From: Acidobacteriota bacterium | Lineage (GTDB): Bacteria > Acidobacteriota > Terriglobia > Terriglobales > Acidobacteriaceae | NCBI GenBank assembly: GCA_021799945.1 | Contig: JAJYZK010000027.1 | Coordinates: forward strand, 1 to 14,702 | Length of the DNA: 14,702 bases | Reading direction: 5' to 3' | Notes under the pieces: model-generated | Told to the model about the DNA's origin: nothing | Database searches by the model: none | What the model saw: only the letters and a program-made list of their open reading frames with translations | Program-made: the position numbers and the translations under genes | Shown here: positions 6,830 through 14,027 of the stretch, piece after piece | Layout: each line of letters begins with the position of its first letter | Position numbering within the stretch: the stretch's first letter is position 1

Positions 6830-7378
6830 ATGCGCACAATCTCCGCCTCGTTTTTCGTGACCGCCGTTTTTCTGGCCTTCGCCCTCCCCGGCCGGGATGC
6901 CTCCGGCTCGAATGCCCAGCCTCTGCGATCCGGAGACGTCTTCCCGCAATTTTCGGGGCGAACCCTTGCCGGAAAATCCGTGATGCTGCCGAACGACGCC
7001 GCCGGCAGGCCGGTGGCGCTGGTCTTTTCATTCAGCAGGAAGGCGGCCGGGGATGCGCACCTGTGGAGCGACAGCCTCTCCCGCGATGCGGCGAACCCGA
7101 CGGCATATTACGGCGTGATCCTGCTGGAATCTGCTCCAAAGATGTTTCAAAAGCTGGCTGTCGCCGGCATGAGAAGCGTCCTGCCCGCCAGCGCGCAGCA
7201 GAGAACCATTGTGCTGCTTCGCGGCGAGGAGCTTTGGAGACGAAGACTCGGAGCCTCCTATCTGAGCCGGGCTTACGTCCTCCTTCTTGGGCCGCACGGC
7301 GAAATTCGATGGAGAAATTCAGGCCCGTTCAGCGGCGCCGAATTCGCGAGGCTGAAGGCGGCCGCCTCCAAGCCGTAG
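6830..7378 (+). CDS. Secreted thioredoxin-fold protein without cysteines, ATP10/redoxin-like
   Basis: No gene name recognised. Seen in 182 residues: a signal peptide (about 1-25), then GDVFPQFSGRTLAGKSVMLP, the usual opening of redoxin/AhpC-TSA-type folds; a strand VALVFSFS where peroxiredoxins carry the active Cys; and a C-terminal strand-turn YVLLLGPHGEIRWRNSGPF. The LLGPHGEIRW ending resembles ATP10-type proteins (mitochondrial F1Fo assembly factors and bacterial relatives). There is no cysteine anywhere in the mature protein, so a thiol redox role is excluded and a binding or chaperone role is more likely. The ATG at 6830 follows GGAGGG (6815-6820) with 9-nt spacing and begins the signal peptide; the upstream open frame is not needed. 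It is divergent from PAP2 and convergent with the MacB-like permease 23 nt away. Confidence 0.55.
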   Translation: MRTISASFFVTAVFLAFALPGRDASGSNAQPLRSGDVFPQFSGRTLAGKSVMLPNDAAGRPVALVFSFSRKAAGDAHLWSDSLSRDAANPTAYYGVILLESAPKMFQKLAVAGMRSVLPASAQQRTIVLLRGEELWRRRLGASYLSRAYVLLLGPHGEIRWRNSGPFSGAEFARLKAAASKP

Positions 7379-7401
7379 AGGGCCCGCGGCGAATGGCGGC
7401 C

Positions 7402-8976
7402 TCAGCAGCCCGCCCGCGCCGCGCCGTTCTTCGCCAGCCCCGCTCGGCGCTCGTCGAAGAGCCCGCGCCAGGAGGGATCGAGATAGAGCCAACGCTGCGT
7501 GCTGAACCAACTGGTCGGCATTTCGGGAATGTGCAGCAGGCCGTGCCCGCCGGCGCAGATGAGCTCGGCTCCATGCCAAGCCAGGAAGTTGCGAGAGTCC
7601 TGCCCCACCTGAGCCGGGTTCGTGAGCAGTTGGAGGCATACCGGGCAGCGGCGCCGCTGATCCCGCAAGGCCCAGCGGAAGCCGAAGAGAAAGCCGAGAA
7701 ACGAGCTGGCGAGCTGAAGATAGATGGAAACGGGCCAGGGGGCCTGGCACAGGCCATAAGCCAGATCGACGGAAGTGAAAAAGACGATCGGCGCAACCAG
7801 TCCCAGCTTGACGGCCAGGAAGATCCAGCGGCGCGCCCGGACCGCCCGAGCAAGGGGGTATCTTCCCACCGGATATTCCCCAAGAGCCAGGGCGGTGGTC
7901 GCCGGCAAAGCCAAACCGGCGAGAAAGAGCGCAAAAAGGGCGAGGGAGAGCGGCTGCCGCGCCTGCTGCGATATCGAAATGCAGGCGAAGCGCTCCGTTT
8001 CGCCGCTCCTCTGGGAGACCGTCATATAGGTCCACCCATCGATCGCGGATGGGAAGCTCTCGCCTCGCACACGAGCCAGCACAAATCCGGGAGAGTCGTC
8101 GGGCAGTTGCCGCAAAGTTCGCGAATCCTCCAGCAGCCAGGCATCCGCCTGGCCGGGAAGACGCCAGAAGTCCTCCGGCAGAACGCCCGCGACGCGAGCC
8201 CGTTCTCCGGATACATCGGCCACTCGTCCGATGATGCCGGGATCCCCGTCGAAGAGATCTCTCCATACCTTCCGGCTCAGAACCACTCTGGCGCCGCCCG
8301 GCGGATCAGATGCGCGGTGGTCGTCGGCTGGGTAAGCGGGAATCGCGGGAACCGGATGATGGAGCAGGTCGAAAAGATTTCCGCTGGCGCGGGCGATCGG
8401 AAGCGACGCACTCCGGCCTGTGGCCGTGCGAATCCTCCCCATCGCCGGCTGATAGAAGGCCAGCCCCGTGAATAGGCGCCCGGCATCCGTTCTCCACGAT
8501 AGATAATCGCCCAGCCGGACCGTCGGTCTTGGCGTTTCCTCCGATCCGCCGCGCTGGATCGTCACCAGCAGGGAATCGGTTTGGTAAGGCTCAGGCAAAA
8601 AGAACCGGCGAGTGGCCGGAAGGCGGAAGCCCAGCAGCAGGCTGGCGGCCGCTCCCAGGGCGAGCAATGCTCCGCAACGCCTGGCGGAGCCGGACCGCAT
8701 ACGGTCCAGTCCCCAAGCGGCCATCCGCCGCCGGCCGGAGCCGTTGCGGCGCAGCCAGAGAGCGTCCGGGAACGCGCCGAGACAAAACGCGGTCACGCGC
8801 CGCCCGCCGCGGAATGCTCCGGCCATCCCGGTCCCGTGCGACCGTCCCACGTGCCAGAGCTCGGCCTTCCACTCCGCCAGCCATTCCGCCCGCGCTTCCC
8901 CGGGCGCCAGCCAAGCGGCCAGCCGCAGCAGCAGAAGATAAAACGAAAAAGAGGGAACGCGGGCGCGATGGGTCAT
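7402..8976 (-). CDS. Single MacB-periplasmic-domain permease with zinc-ribbon-like C-terminus
   Basis: A membrane protein of 524 residues related to acidobacterial duplicated orphan permeases (ADOP; MacB/FtsX type) but shorter. Seen: an N-terminal amphipathic segment with AEWLAEWKAEL (about 30-40), like permease prefix domains; one TM helix (about 101-118); a MacB-like periplasmic domain (about 130-315) with VVLSRKVWRDLFDGDPGIIGR and VAGVLPEDF, hallmarks of the family; then three TM helices (about 342-365, 384-405, 415-433). The tail carries CPVC (444-447) and CAGGHG (C474, H478), a plausible C2-CH metal site. Typical ADOPs are about 800 residues with two FtsX blocks and two PCDs; here only one PCD is present. 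There is no ATPase domain. Its ATG overlaps the PadR stop (ATGA, 8973-8976), so it is co-expressed with that repressor. Confidence 0.7.
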   Translation of the reverse strand: MTHRARVPSFSFYLLLLRLAAWLAPGEARAEWLAEWKAELWHVGRSHGTGMAGAFRGGRRVTAFCLGAFPDALWLRRNGSGRRRMAAWGLDRMRSGSARRCGALLALGAAASLLLGFRLPATRRFFLPEPYQTDSLLVTIQRGGSEETPRPTVRLGDYLSWRTDAGRLFTGLAFYQPAMGRIRTATGRSASLPIARASGNLFDLLHHPVPAIPAYPADDHRASDPPGGARVVLSRKVWRDLFDGDPGIIGRVADVSGERARVAGVLPEDFWRLPGQADAWLLEDSRTLRQLPDDSPGFVLARVRGESFPSAIDGWTYMTVSQRSGETERFACISISQQARQPLSLALFALFLAGLALPATTALALGEYPVGRYPLARAVRARRWIFLAVKLGLVAPIVFFTSVDLAYGLCQAPWPVSIYLQLASSFLGFLFGFRWALRDQRRRCPVCLQLLTNPAQVGQDSRNFLAWHGAELICAGGHGLLHIPEMPTSWFSTQRWLYLDPSWRGLFDERRAGLAKNGAARAGC

Positions 8977-9290
8977 GCGCCTTCGGTCTCCGCGGAAACG
9001 ATCATTCTGGCAAGAAGCGGATAGCGCTTCTGTGCGGCGTCCAGCGTCGTCTTGCCCGTCCGCGTCAGCCGGTAATATTTCCGCGGCGGACGCAGCTCGG
9101 CCTCGGCGATCGACGGCTGCTCCCACCGGGAGGCGATCAGGCCGTCGCGCTCCATGCGGCGCATCGCCGGATATACCGTGCCGCTGGGCAAGCCGGTCAC
9201 CTCCATCACGCTGAACCCGTATACCTGGCCGGCGTGAATGGCCTGGAGAATCATGGCGGCGGTGTGGGAGAGCCTGGGCTCGGTGGGCAC
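8973..9290 (-). CDS. PadR-family transcriptional regulator
   Basis: A compact winged-helix repressor, 105 residues from the chosen start. Seen: PTEPRLSHTAAMILQAIHAG (helix 1), VYGFSVMEVTGLPSGTVYPAMRRMERDGLIAS (the characteristic PadR recognition helix region, with SGTVYPAMRRMERDGL), a wing containing RPPRKYYRLTRTG, and a short C-terminal helix for dimerisation. The chosen start is GTG at 9290-9288, which places PTEPRLS at the N-terminus as in PadR relatives; GTG at 9296 is a possible alternative. No Shine-Dalgarno is seen, and TATACT (9303-9298) lies exactly where a -10 would make 9290 a leaderless start. It is coupled to the MacB-like permease and divergent from the ABC ATPase, sharing an inverted-repeat region, so it probably represses both arms including itself. 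The inducing ligand is unknown. Confidence 0.88.
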   Translation of the reverse strand: MPTEPRLSHTAAMILQAIHAGQVYGFSVMEVTGLPSGTVYPAMRRMERDGLIASRWEQPSIAEAELRPPRKYYRLTRTGKTTLDAAQKRYPLLARMIVSAETEGA

Positions 9291-9297
9291 AGCCACC

Positions 9298-9303
9298 AGT
9301 ATA
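9298..9303 (-). promoter_or_regulatory. Candidate -10 element for padR-permease
   Basis: TATACT on the minus strand matches five of six consensus -10 bases and ends 7 nt before the GTG at 9290, predicting a leaderless transcript. No convincing -35 is present; the inverted-repeat arm (9304-9312) abuts it directly. Confidence 0.45.
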
Positions 9304-9351
9304 CCTATGTAGTAATCTGGTTGCGCCACTATGAATAGTATGCTACATAGG
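9304..9351. promoter_or_regulatory. Shared divergent operator region, probable PadR site
   Basis: CCTATGTAG (9304-9312) and CTACATAGG (9343-9351) form a perfect 9-bp inverted repeat with a 30-nt spacer. Each arm touches a predicted start region: the left one abuts the padR -10, the right one ends 5 nt before the ATPase ATG. A second palindrome, ACTAT-GA-ATAGT (9328-9339), lies between. The arms contain ATGT/ACAT, the half-sites reported for PadR of Bacillus subtilis. Binding by this PadR is an inference from position and half-site. Confidence 0.6.
9339..9344 (+). promoter_or_regulatory. Candidate -10 element for the ABC transporter genes
   Basis: TATGCT matches four of six -10 bases and lies 12 nt before the ATG at 9357, so the leader would be only a few bases long. 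It overlaps the right arm of the inverted repeat. No good -35 is seen. Confidence 0.3.
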
Positions 9352-9356
9352 GAAGC

Positions 9357-10145
9357 ATGGACCCGGCGCCCGTGCTCGAACTGCAAGGCGTATCGCGAAG
9401 CTTCCGCGGCATTCCCGCGATTGCGGATGTCAGCTTCAAGGTTGCGAGCGGCGAAATTGTGGGTTTTCTGGGGCCGAACGGGGCGGGCAAGTCCACGACC
9501 GTCAAAATCGTCACGGGAATGATCCGGCCGGGGGAGGGACGAGTCTTCTTCGAGGGCGAAGATGTCCGCCGGGACCTGCCGGCCTTCCGGCGGGCCGTGG
9601 GCTATGTTCCGGAGGAAGCGCATCTGTACAGCTATCTTTCCGGGCTGGAGTATCTACAACTCATCGGACGGCTTCGCGGCTTCAGCGAGGGGCTGATCGA
9701 AGCCAAAGCCACCCGGATGCTTGCGCTGCTCAATCTGGAGTCCTGGCGGCATTCGCCTCTGAACTCCTATTCGAAGGGAATGCGGCAGCGGGTGCTGATC
9801 GCCGCGGCCCTGCTGCACGATCCCAATCTGCTGATCTTCGACGAGCCGCTTTCCGGACTGGACGTGGATTCGGCGCGGTTGTTCAAGGATCTACTGGAGG
9901 CCCTGGCCGCCGAAGGCAAGGCCGTCCTCTACATCTCGCACGTGCTGGAGGTGGTGGAGCAGGTATGCAGCCGGGTGGTGGTTCTCGCCAAAGGCCGGGT
10001 TCTGGCCGACGCCCGGCCCGCCGACTTGACCAAGCTGATGGATCTTCCCAGTCTGGCCTCGGTGTTTGCGCAACTCGTGCAGCAGCAGGACAGCAGGGAG
10101 ATTGCCAGGCAGGTGGTGCAGGCGATGCGAATCCGCCATGTCTGA
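9357..10145 (+). CDS. ABC transporter ATP-binding protein, ABC-2 type
   Basis: Cytoplasmic ATPase that would power the multi-spanning permease encoded next to it. Seen in 262 residues: Walker A GPNGAGKST (39-47), a Q-loop position occupied by Glu in YVPEEAHLY (83-91), signature YSKGMRQ (138-144; Ser-Lys-Gly-Met in place of LSGGQ, usual in ABC-2 exporters), Walker B LLIFDEP (158-164), D-loop SGLD (166-169) and switch His195. All catalytic residues are intact. The ATG at 9357 is the first in frame after the promoter region; AGGGA stands only 3 nt before it, so ribosome binding may be weak or leaderless. The last 8 nt (10138-10145) overlap the permease start, which implies translational coupling. 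It is divergent from padR. The transported substrate cannot be read from the sequence. Confidence 0.95.
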   Translation: MDPAPVLELQGVSRSFRGIPAIADVSFKVASGEIVGFLGPNGAGKSTTVKIVTGMIRPGEGRVFFEGEDVRRDLPAFRRAVGYVPEEAHLYSYLSGLEYLQLIGRLRGFSEGLIEAKATRMLALLNLESWRHSPLNSYSKGMRQRVLIAAALLHDPNLLIFDEPLSGLDVDSARLFKDLLEALAAEGKAVLYISHVLEVVEQVCSRVVVLAKGRVLADARPADLTKLMDLPSLASVFAQLVQQQDSREIARQVVQAMRIRHV

Positions 10146-11970
10146 CTTCTTGCAAAGGCTCTTTGCGCCGGCTGAACCGCGCGTCCGGTCCTTGAGCGCT
10201 CAGGCCGCCCTGGGGCCGCCGCGGCAGCCCGCGCGCAGCCAGTTCACGCTTCTTTTCCGGCACTTTCTGGAGCGGTTTTTCAACCACGAGACGGCCTCGC
10301 CGGACGGAGACGCCAGAGGGCGTCTGCTGTTGCTGGCCTTGGTCGCGGGACTTCCCGGATTCATTGTCGCCCTGTATTTGTGGCCTTTGTATCACCCGCT
10401 GAGAAAGCCGCCGGGCTTGCCTCCCGGCGTATGGACGCCGCCCTACTGGCAGCAGGTGAATCATCATTTTTTCTTTGTCGTCTATTCCTTCGCGGCCACC
10501 GGTGCCATGGCCGTCTTTGAGTGGGATCTTTTTTTCCCGGACCTGCTCGATCTGCAAGTTCTCTCCCCGCTGCCCATACCGGATCGCCGGCTCTTCCTGG
10601 CGCGGATCGCGGCCATCGCCACGCTGCTCGGCGGCTTTACGATCGCAGCGAACCTGCTGGTGGCGCTGGCCCTCCCCATCGCCGTCGATCCTCCCGGGAC
10701 CGCGCGTTTCCTGGCCGGGCACGGGACGGCGGTGCTGGGCGCCGGACTGTTCTCGGCGGCCCTCGTTCTGGCCTTGCAGAGCCTGCTTCTCGCTCTGTTC
10801 GGCGAGGGAATTTTTCGCCGGGTCGCTCTCGTCCTGCAGGCCTCGGCGATCGCAGCGTATTCTCTGCTTCTGTTGTTGTTCCCCGCGCTTTCTGCGGCCG
10901 TCCCCGCCGCGCTTCAATCGGGCCGCGTCTACGCGCTGTGCCTTCCGCCCTTCTGGTTTCTCGGCGTTTACCAGCGCCTGGCCGAGGGGCCGCTGGCTCT
11001 CCCCATCTACCTCAGGCTTGCGCAAATCGGGTGGGAGGCGACCTGTTCGGCGGTGCTGGTGGCCATGCTCGCGTATCCTTTCGCGTACTTGCGCACGGTA
11101 CGCCAACTGGCGATCGGCCGCGCCGCGCGCCGCTCCCGCAGCCGGCTGGCCCGGCCGGTGCATGGGCTGATGCACGCGCTGCTGGCGAGGAGCCCCCTTC
11201 GCCGCGCAGTTTTTCACCTGATCGGCCGGACGCTGACGCAGATTCCCCGGTACCGCATCTACCTGGCGCTCTGCGGAGGGGTGGGCATCGCGGCCGCCGC
11301 CGCGGCCGTGCTTCGCGTCGCAGCGCCGCACGGGCGGATTCGCCTCGAGATTGCTCCGGACGGGGTCGCCGCGGCGGTGGGGATTGCGGCCTTCTGGACC
11401 ATCGCCGGGGTGCGCGCGGCCTTGGTTTCCTCCGGCGACGCGCTGCCGGGCTGGGTATTCCGCCTGATTCAAGGCCGTCCGCCGGAGTTCGAATCGGCGG
11501 CGGAGCAACTTTCCGCCGCCAAGGCATGGGCGCTTTTCTGGGGGCTGACCGTTTCCGCCGGGGCCTGCCTCGCTCTCCTGTGGCTGGCCCCGGCGGCCCG
11601 TTCCGGCTGGCGCGCGGTGGCGGGCCAGTTGTTTTCTTCCGCCGCTCTGTGCGTGTTGATCGCCGACCTACTCTTCCTCAAAGTGACGGTCACGCCCTTT
11701 ACCGGAGAACCGCAAAGGGAGCAGACCGGCCTGGCCACCGCCGTGCTGAAAGCCTCTGCCTTCATCCCCGCGGCCGCCTGGCTGCCGTCGATCTGCGAGC
11801 CGTGGCTGGAGCGCGGCGTCGCCCACCTGGCCGAGGCTGCGCTCCTGGTGGCCGCAGCCCACCTGGCGCTCGAACGCTATGGGCGGGAGATGCTGCGGGA
11901 GCACTGCAACCTCCGCAGCCTGGAGGACGGCGAAGAGGAATTTCCGCTCACTCTGGGACTTCGCGGCTGA
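10138..11970 (+). CDS. Large multi-spanning ABC transporter permease
   Basis: Not assignable to a named family. A membrane protein of 610 residues with about twelve predicted TM helices (near 62-84, 108-128, 155-182, 196-222, 228-258, 296-318, 373-393, 408-430, 462-484, 494-516, 532-550 and 562-578). Two cytoplasmic-looking basic stretches stand at about 322-372 and the C-terminus is acidic. There is no signal peptide, periplasmic MacB domain or ATP-binding motif. Its size is about twice a normal six-helix ABC-2 permease, so it may act as a fused pair of half-permeases. The sequence 108-145 (HHFFFVVYSF, then FEWDLFFPDLLDLQVLSPLP) is the most distinctive segment. The ATG at 10138 overlaps the ATPase stop by 8 nt, which strongly ties it to that ATPase as one exporter. 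Confidence 0.8.
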   Translation: MSDFLQRLFAPAEPRVRSLSAQAALGPPRQPARSQFTLLFRHFLERFFNHETASPDGDARGRLLLLALVAGLPGFIVALYLWPLYHPLRKPPGLPPGVWTPPYWQQVNHHFFFVVYSFAATGAMAVFEWDLFFPDLLDLQVLSPLPIPDRRLFLARIAAIATLLGGFTIAANLLVALALPIAVDPPGTARFLAGHGTAVLGAGLFSAALVLALQSLLLALFGEGIFRRVALVLQASAIAAYSLLLLLFPALSAAVPAALQSGRVYALCLPPFWFLGVYQRLAEGPLALPIYLRLAQIGWEATCSAVLVAMLAYPFAYLRTVRQLAIGRAARRSRSRLARPVHGLMHALLARSPLRRAVFHLIGRTLTQIPRYRIYLALCGGVGIAAAAAAVLRVAAPHGRIRLEIAPDGVAAAVGIAAFWTIAGVRAALVSSGDALPGWVFRLIQGRPPEFESAAEQLSAAKAWALFWGLTVSAGACLALLWLAPAARSGWRAVAGQLFSSAALCVLIADLLFLKVTVTPFTGEPQREQTGLATAVLKASAFIPAAAWLPSICEPWLERGVAHLAEAALLVAAAHLALERYGREMLREHCNLRSLEDGEEEFPLTLGLRG

Positions 11971-11994
11971 GGCGCGCGGGGGTTAGGAAAGAGC

Positions 11995-12012
11995 GGGGCG
12001 GGAAAGCGCCCC
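11995..12012 (+). terminator. Weak terminator-like hairpin after the ABC permease
   Basis: GGGGCG and CGCCCC form a 6-bp GC stem with the loop GGAAAG, 24 nt after the permease stop. No T-tract follows (CAGACGG). The rest of the 114-nt gap up to 12084 is GC-rich sequence with no recognisable promoter. Confidence 0.3.
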
Positions 12013-12084
12013 CAGACGGAAGCCTGCGGCTGCTGCGCGCGGACGCGGGTGTGGCTGCGGCGCAGAGCGGGTGTAGGATGAACT

Positions 12085-13989
12085 GTGTTTCCGCGCCATT
12101 CCGCCTGCCGCCTTCATCCCCGCCCGCCGGCGATGGCCCGGCCCTGCGCGCTCCACCTTGCGACGCGAATGGGCAGAGGCCTGTTGGCTTGTTTTATGTT
12201 GTTTCGAATTTCAGCGATTTCAAGAATCGCTACGATCTCCCTGCTTGGGTCCGCCCGGCATCGGTCCGCTAGGATTCGCAGCGCGGCGTTGGCCGGGAGG
12301 CCCCGCTCCGCCGCGGAGGTCATCTCGCTCCGGATTCTGGCCACCCTCTGCGCCGCGCTGATGGCGTTCTCGACGCCGGCGGCGTTGGCCGGGAGCGCTC
12401 CGGCCGGGAATGCCGGCGGAGTGCTCCTGCGGGGCGCGGTGTTCGATGCGCAGGGAAGGCCTGTCGCAGGCGCAGTGGTGCGGCTGCGGCGCGAGGGCGT
12501 GGCAGAGGCTCAGGAGACCCGGTCGGACACCGCCGGCGCCTATAGCTTTCCCTCTCTTCAGCCGGGCCGTTACCGGGTGGGCGCGCAGTTCGCGGGGTTG
12601 CACAGCCTGGAGGCGGAGGTGGTGGTGGCCGCGCCGCCGGTTACCCGAATAAGGCTTGTCAATCTGGCGCTGAGCGTCGCGGCGGCGGGACCTTCTGCGT
12701 TCAAAGCGAAGACGGGGCCTGCCAGCCAGCCCATGCAGTTTGCCGACGAGCCGGACTTCACCATCGCCGGGGTTACGGACTGGACCGCGGTGGGCGGCCA
12801 TGGCTCGGATTCCATTCTGCGAACCAGCGAAGATCTGGCCCGGGAGACCGCGGCGCTGGAAGCAAAGGACTCCCGGCCCGGGGCGCCGGCCGCTGCGGGC
12901 GGTGCGCAGGAGCCGCAGGAATCGGAAGCCAGCCTGCGCGCGGCGCTGGCAGGCTCACCCGGCAGCTTCGCCGCCAATCATCGGCTGGGCGCGTTTTATC
13001 TGCGCGCAGGCCGATATGCGGAGTCCGCTCCTCTGCTGCAGGCCGCCTACCGCATCGATCCTACGAATCGCAACAATGAACTCGATCTGGCGCTGGCCTG
13101 CCAGGGAGCGGGCGATTTGTCCCAGGCCCGGGAACATCTTCGAGATCTGCGGGCGCATGGGGAACATGCGACTTACGATCGTCTTTTGGGAGATATCGAC
13201 GAAAAGCTCGGCGATCCGCTGGCCGCGGTGCGCGATTACGAACAGGCGGTGCGGCTGGACCCCAGCGAGCGGAATTATTTCGCCTGGGGCTCGGAGCTGC
13301 TGCTGCATCGGGCCGTGTGGCAGGCCGTCGAGGTCTTCCGGAATGGCGCCAGAGCCTATCCGCAGTCCGCCACGATGCTCTCCGCTCTGGGCGCGGCGCT
13401 CTTCGCCGGCGCGCTTTACGAGCAGGCGGCGCAGCGTCTCTGCGCCGCCTCCGATCTGCGCCCGGCCGATCCCGAGCCCTACCTTTTTCTGGGCAAGATC
13501 GAGATGGCCGCGCCGGCTCCGCTGCCCTGCGTAGAGCAGCGGCTGGCCAGATTTGCGGCTCTGGAGCCGAGGAACTCACTCGCCGACTATCTGTACGCGA
13601 TGGCCATCCTGAAGCCCCGGAACCGGCCCGCGTCCGGCGAAGAAATGCAGCGGGCGGAGAGCCTGCTGCGCCAGGCGGCGACTCTCGATCCCAACAACGC
13701 CGGCGCCTACCTGCAGCTCGGCATTCTCGCCTTCTCGCAGAATCGGGTGGCCCAAGCCATCGAGGAGTATTCCCGGGCGATCGCCGCGGATCCCAATCTG
13801 AGCGACGCCCACTATCGCCTCGGCGTGGCGTACGAGCGAGCCGGGCAGCCGGCGAAGGCCAAAGAAGAGTTCCAGATTCACGACCGGATCGCGCAGCGGC
13901 AGGCGGAGGCGGTGGAGGGCCAGCGGCGGGCGATTAAGCAGTTCCTGGTGGTTCTCCAGGGGCAGCCCAATTCTCCCGAGCCTCATTGA
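12085..13989 (+). CDS. Secreted CarboxypepD_reg/TPR protein
   Basis: Function unknown; probably a periplasmic scaffold. Seen: a carboxypeptidase-regulatory-like domain (about 112-196: LLRGAVFDAQGRPVAGAVV, then GAYSFPSLQPGRYRV); a linker with FADEPDFTIAGVTDWTAVGG (219-238), a motif I recall from acidobacterial TPR proteins; then TPR units over about 280-600, clearest at 296-350, 364-395 and 540-605 (AYLQLGILAFSQNRVAQAIE, AHYRLGVAYERAGQPAKAKE). The start is uncertain. GTG at 12085 has AGGA six bases upstream, but the signal-peptide-like segment lies only at residues 80-103 (ISLRILATLCAALMAFSTPAALAG). Starts nearer it are ATG 12196 and TTG 12289, both without a good Shine-Dalgarno. The coordinates give the longest version; the first 37-68 residues may not be translated. 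It is convergent with the CRTAC1-like gene. Confidence 0.8.
   Translation: MFPRHSACRLHPRPPAMARPCALHLATRMGRGLLACFMLFRISAISRIATISLLGSARHRSARIRSAALAGRPRSAAEVISLRILATLCAALMAFSTPAALAGSAPAGNAGGVLLRGAVFDAQGRPVAGAVVRLRREGVAEAQETRSDTAGAYSFPSLQPGRYRVGAQFAGLHSLEAEVVVAAPPVTRIRLVNLALSVAAAGPSAFKAKTGPASQPMQFADEPDFTIAGVTDWTAVGGHGSDSILRTSEDLARETAALEAKDSRPGAPAAAGGAQEPQESEASLRAALAGSPGSFAANHRLGAFYLRAGRYAESAPLLQAAYRIDPTNRNNELDLALACQGAGDLSQAREHLRDLRAHGEHATYDRLLGDIDEKLGDPLAAVRDYEQAVRLDPSERNYFAWGSELLLHRAVWQAVEVFRNGARAYPQSATMLSALGAALFAGALYEQAAQRLCAASDLRPADPEPYLFLGKIEMAAPAPLPCVEQRLARFAALEPRNSLADYLYAMAILKPRNRPASGEEMQRAESLLRQAATLDPNNAGAYLQLGILAFSQNRVAQAIEEYSRAIAADPNLSDAHYRLGVAYERAGQPAKAKEEFQIHDRIAQRQAEAVEGQRRAIKQFLVVLQGQPNSPEPH
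12213..12231 (+). promoter_or_regulatory. Small inverted repeat in the AT-rich 5' part of the TPR gene
   Basis: AGCGATT (12213-12219) and AATCGCT (12225-12231) are perfect 7-bp arms with the loop TCAAG. They stand in the only AT-rich stretch nearby (about 12188-12235), which looks more like a control region than coding sequence. If translation starts at 12289 this is an operator or leader hairpin. Confidence 0.35.
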
Positions 13990-14027
13990 CGCCCAAGCCG
14001 GCGCCGCAGCGCGCTCGCCGCAACCTT

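Noticed and set aside
6733..8475. Long plus-strand open frame of 580 codons
   Set aside because: It overlaps the thioredoxin-fold gene in another frame and is antisense to the MacB-like permease. Its Gly/Arg/Pro-rich, low-pattern translation is typical of shadows in GC-rich DNA.
8973..9623. Long version of the PadR frame (216 codons)
   Set aside because: The upstream part is antisense to the ABC ATPase and crosses the shared promoter; PadR homology covers only the last ~105 codons.
9603..9629. Glu instead of Gln in the Q-loop of the ABC ATPase
   Set aside because: VPEE at this place is common in ABC-2 type ATPases, so it is not a sign of inactivity or novelty.
9883..11508. Minus-strand open frame of 541 codons across the ABC genes
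   Set aside because: Antisense to two well-supported genes; its Arg/Gln/Gly-rich composition shows no domain.
10521..12272. Plus-strand open frame of 583 codons, including a short ATG version at 12078-12272
   Set aside because: It overlaps the permease in another frame with Arg/Gly/Ala-rich translation. The short version has no recognisable content.
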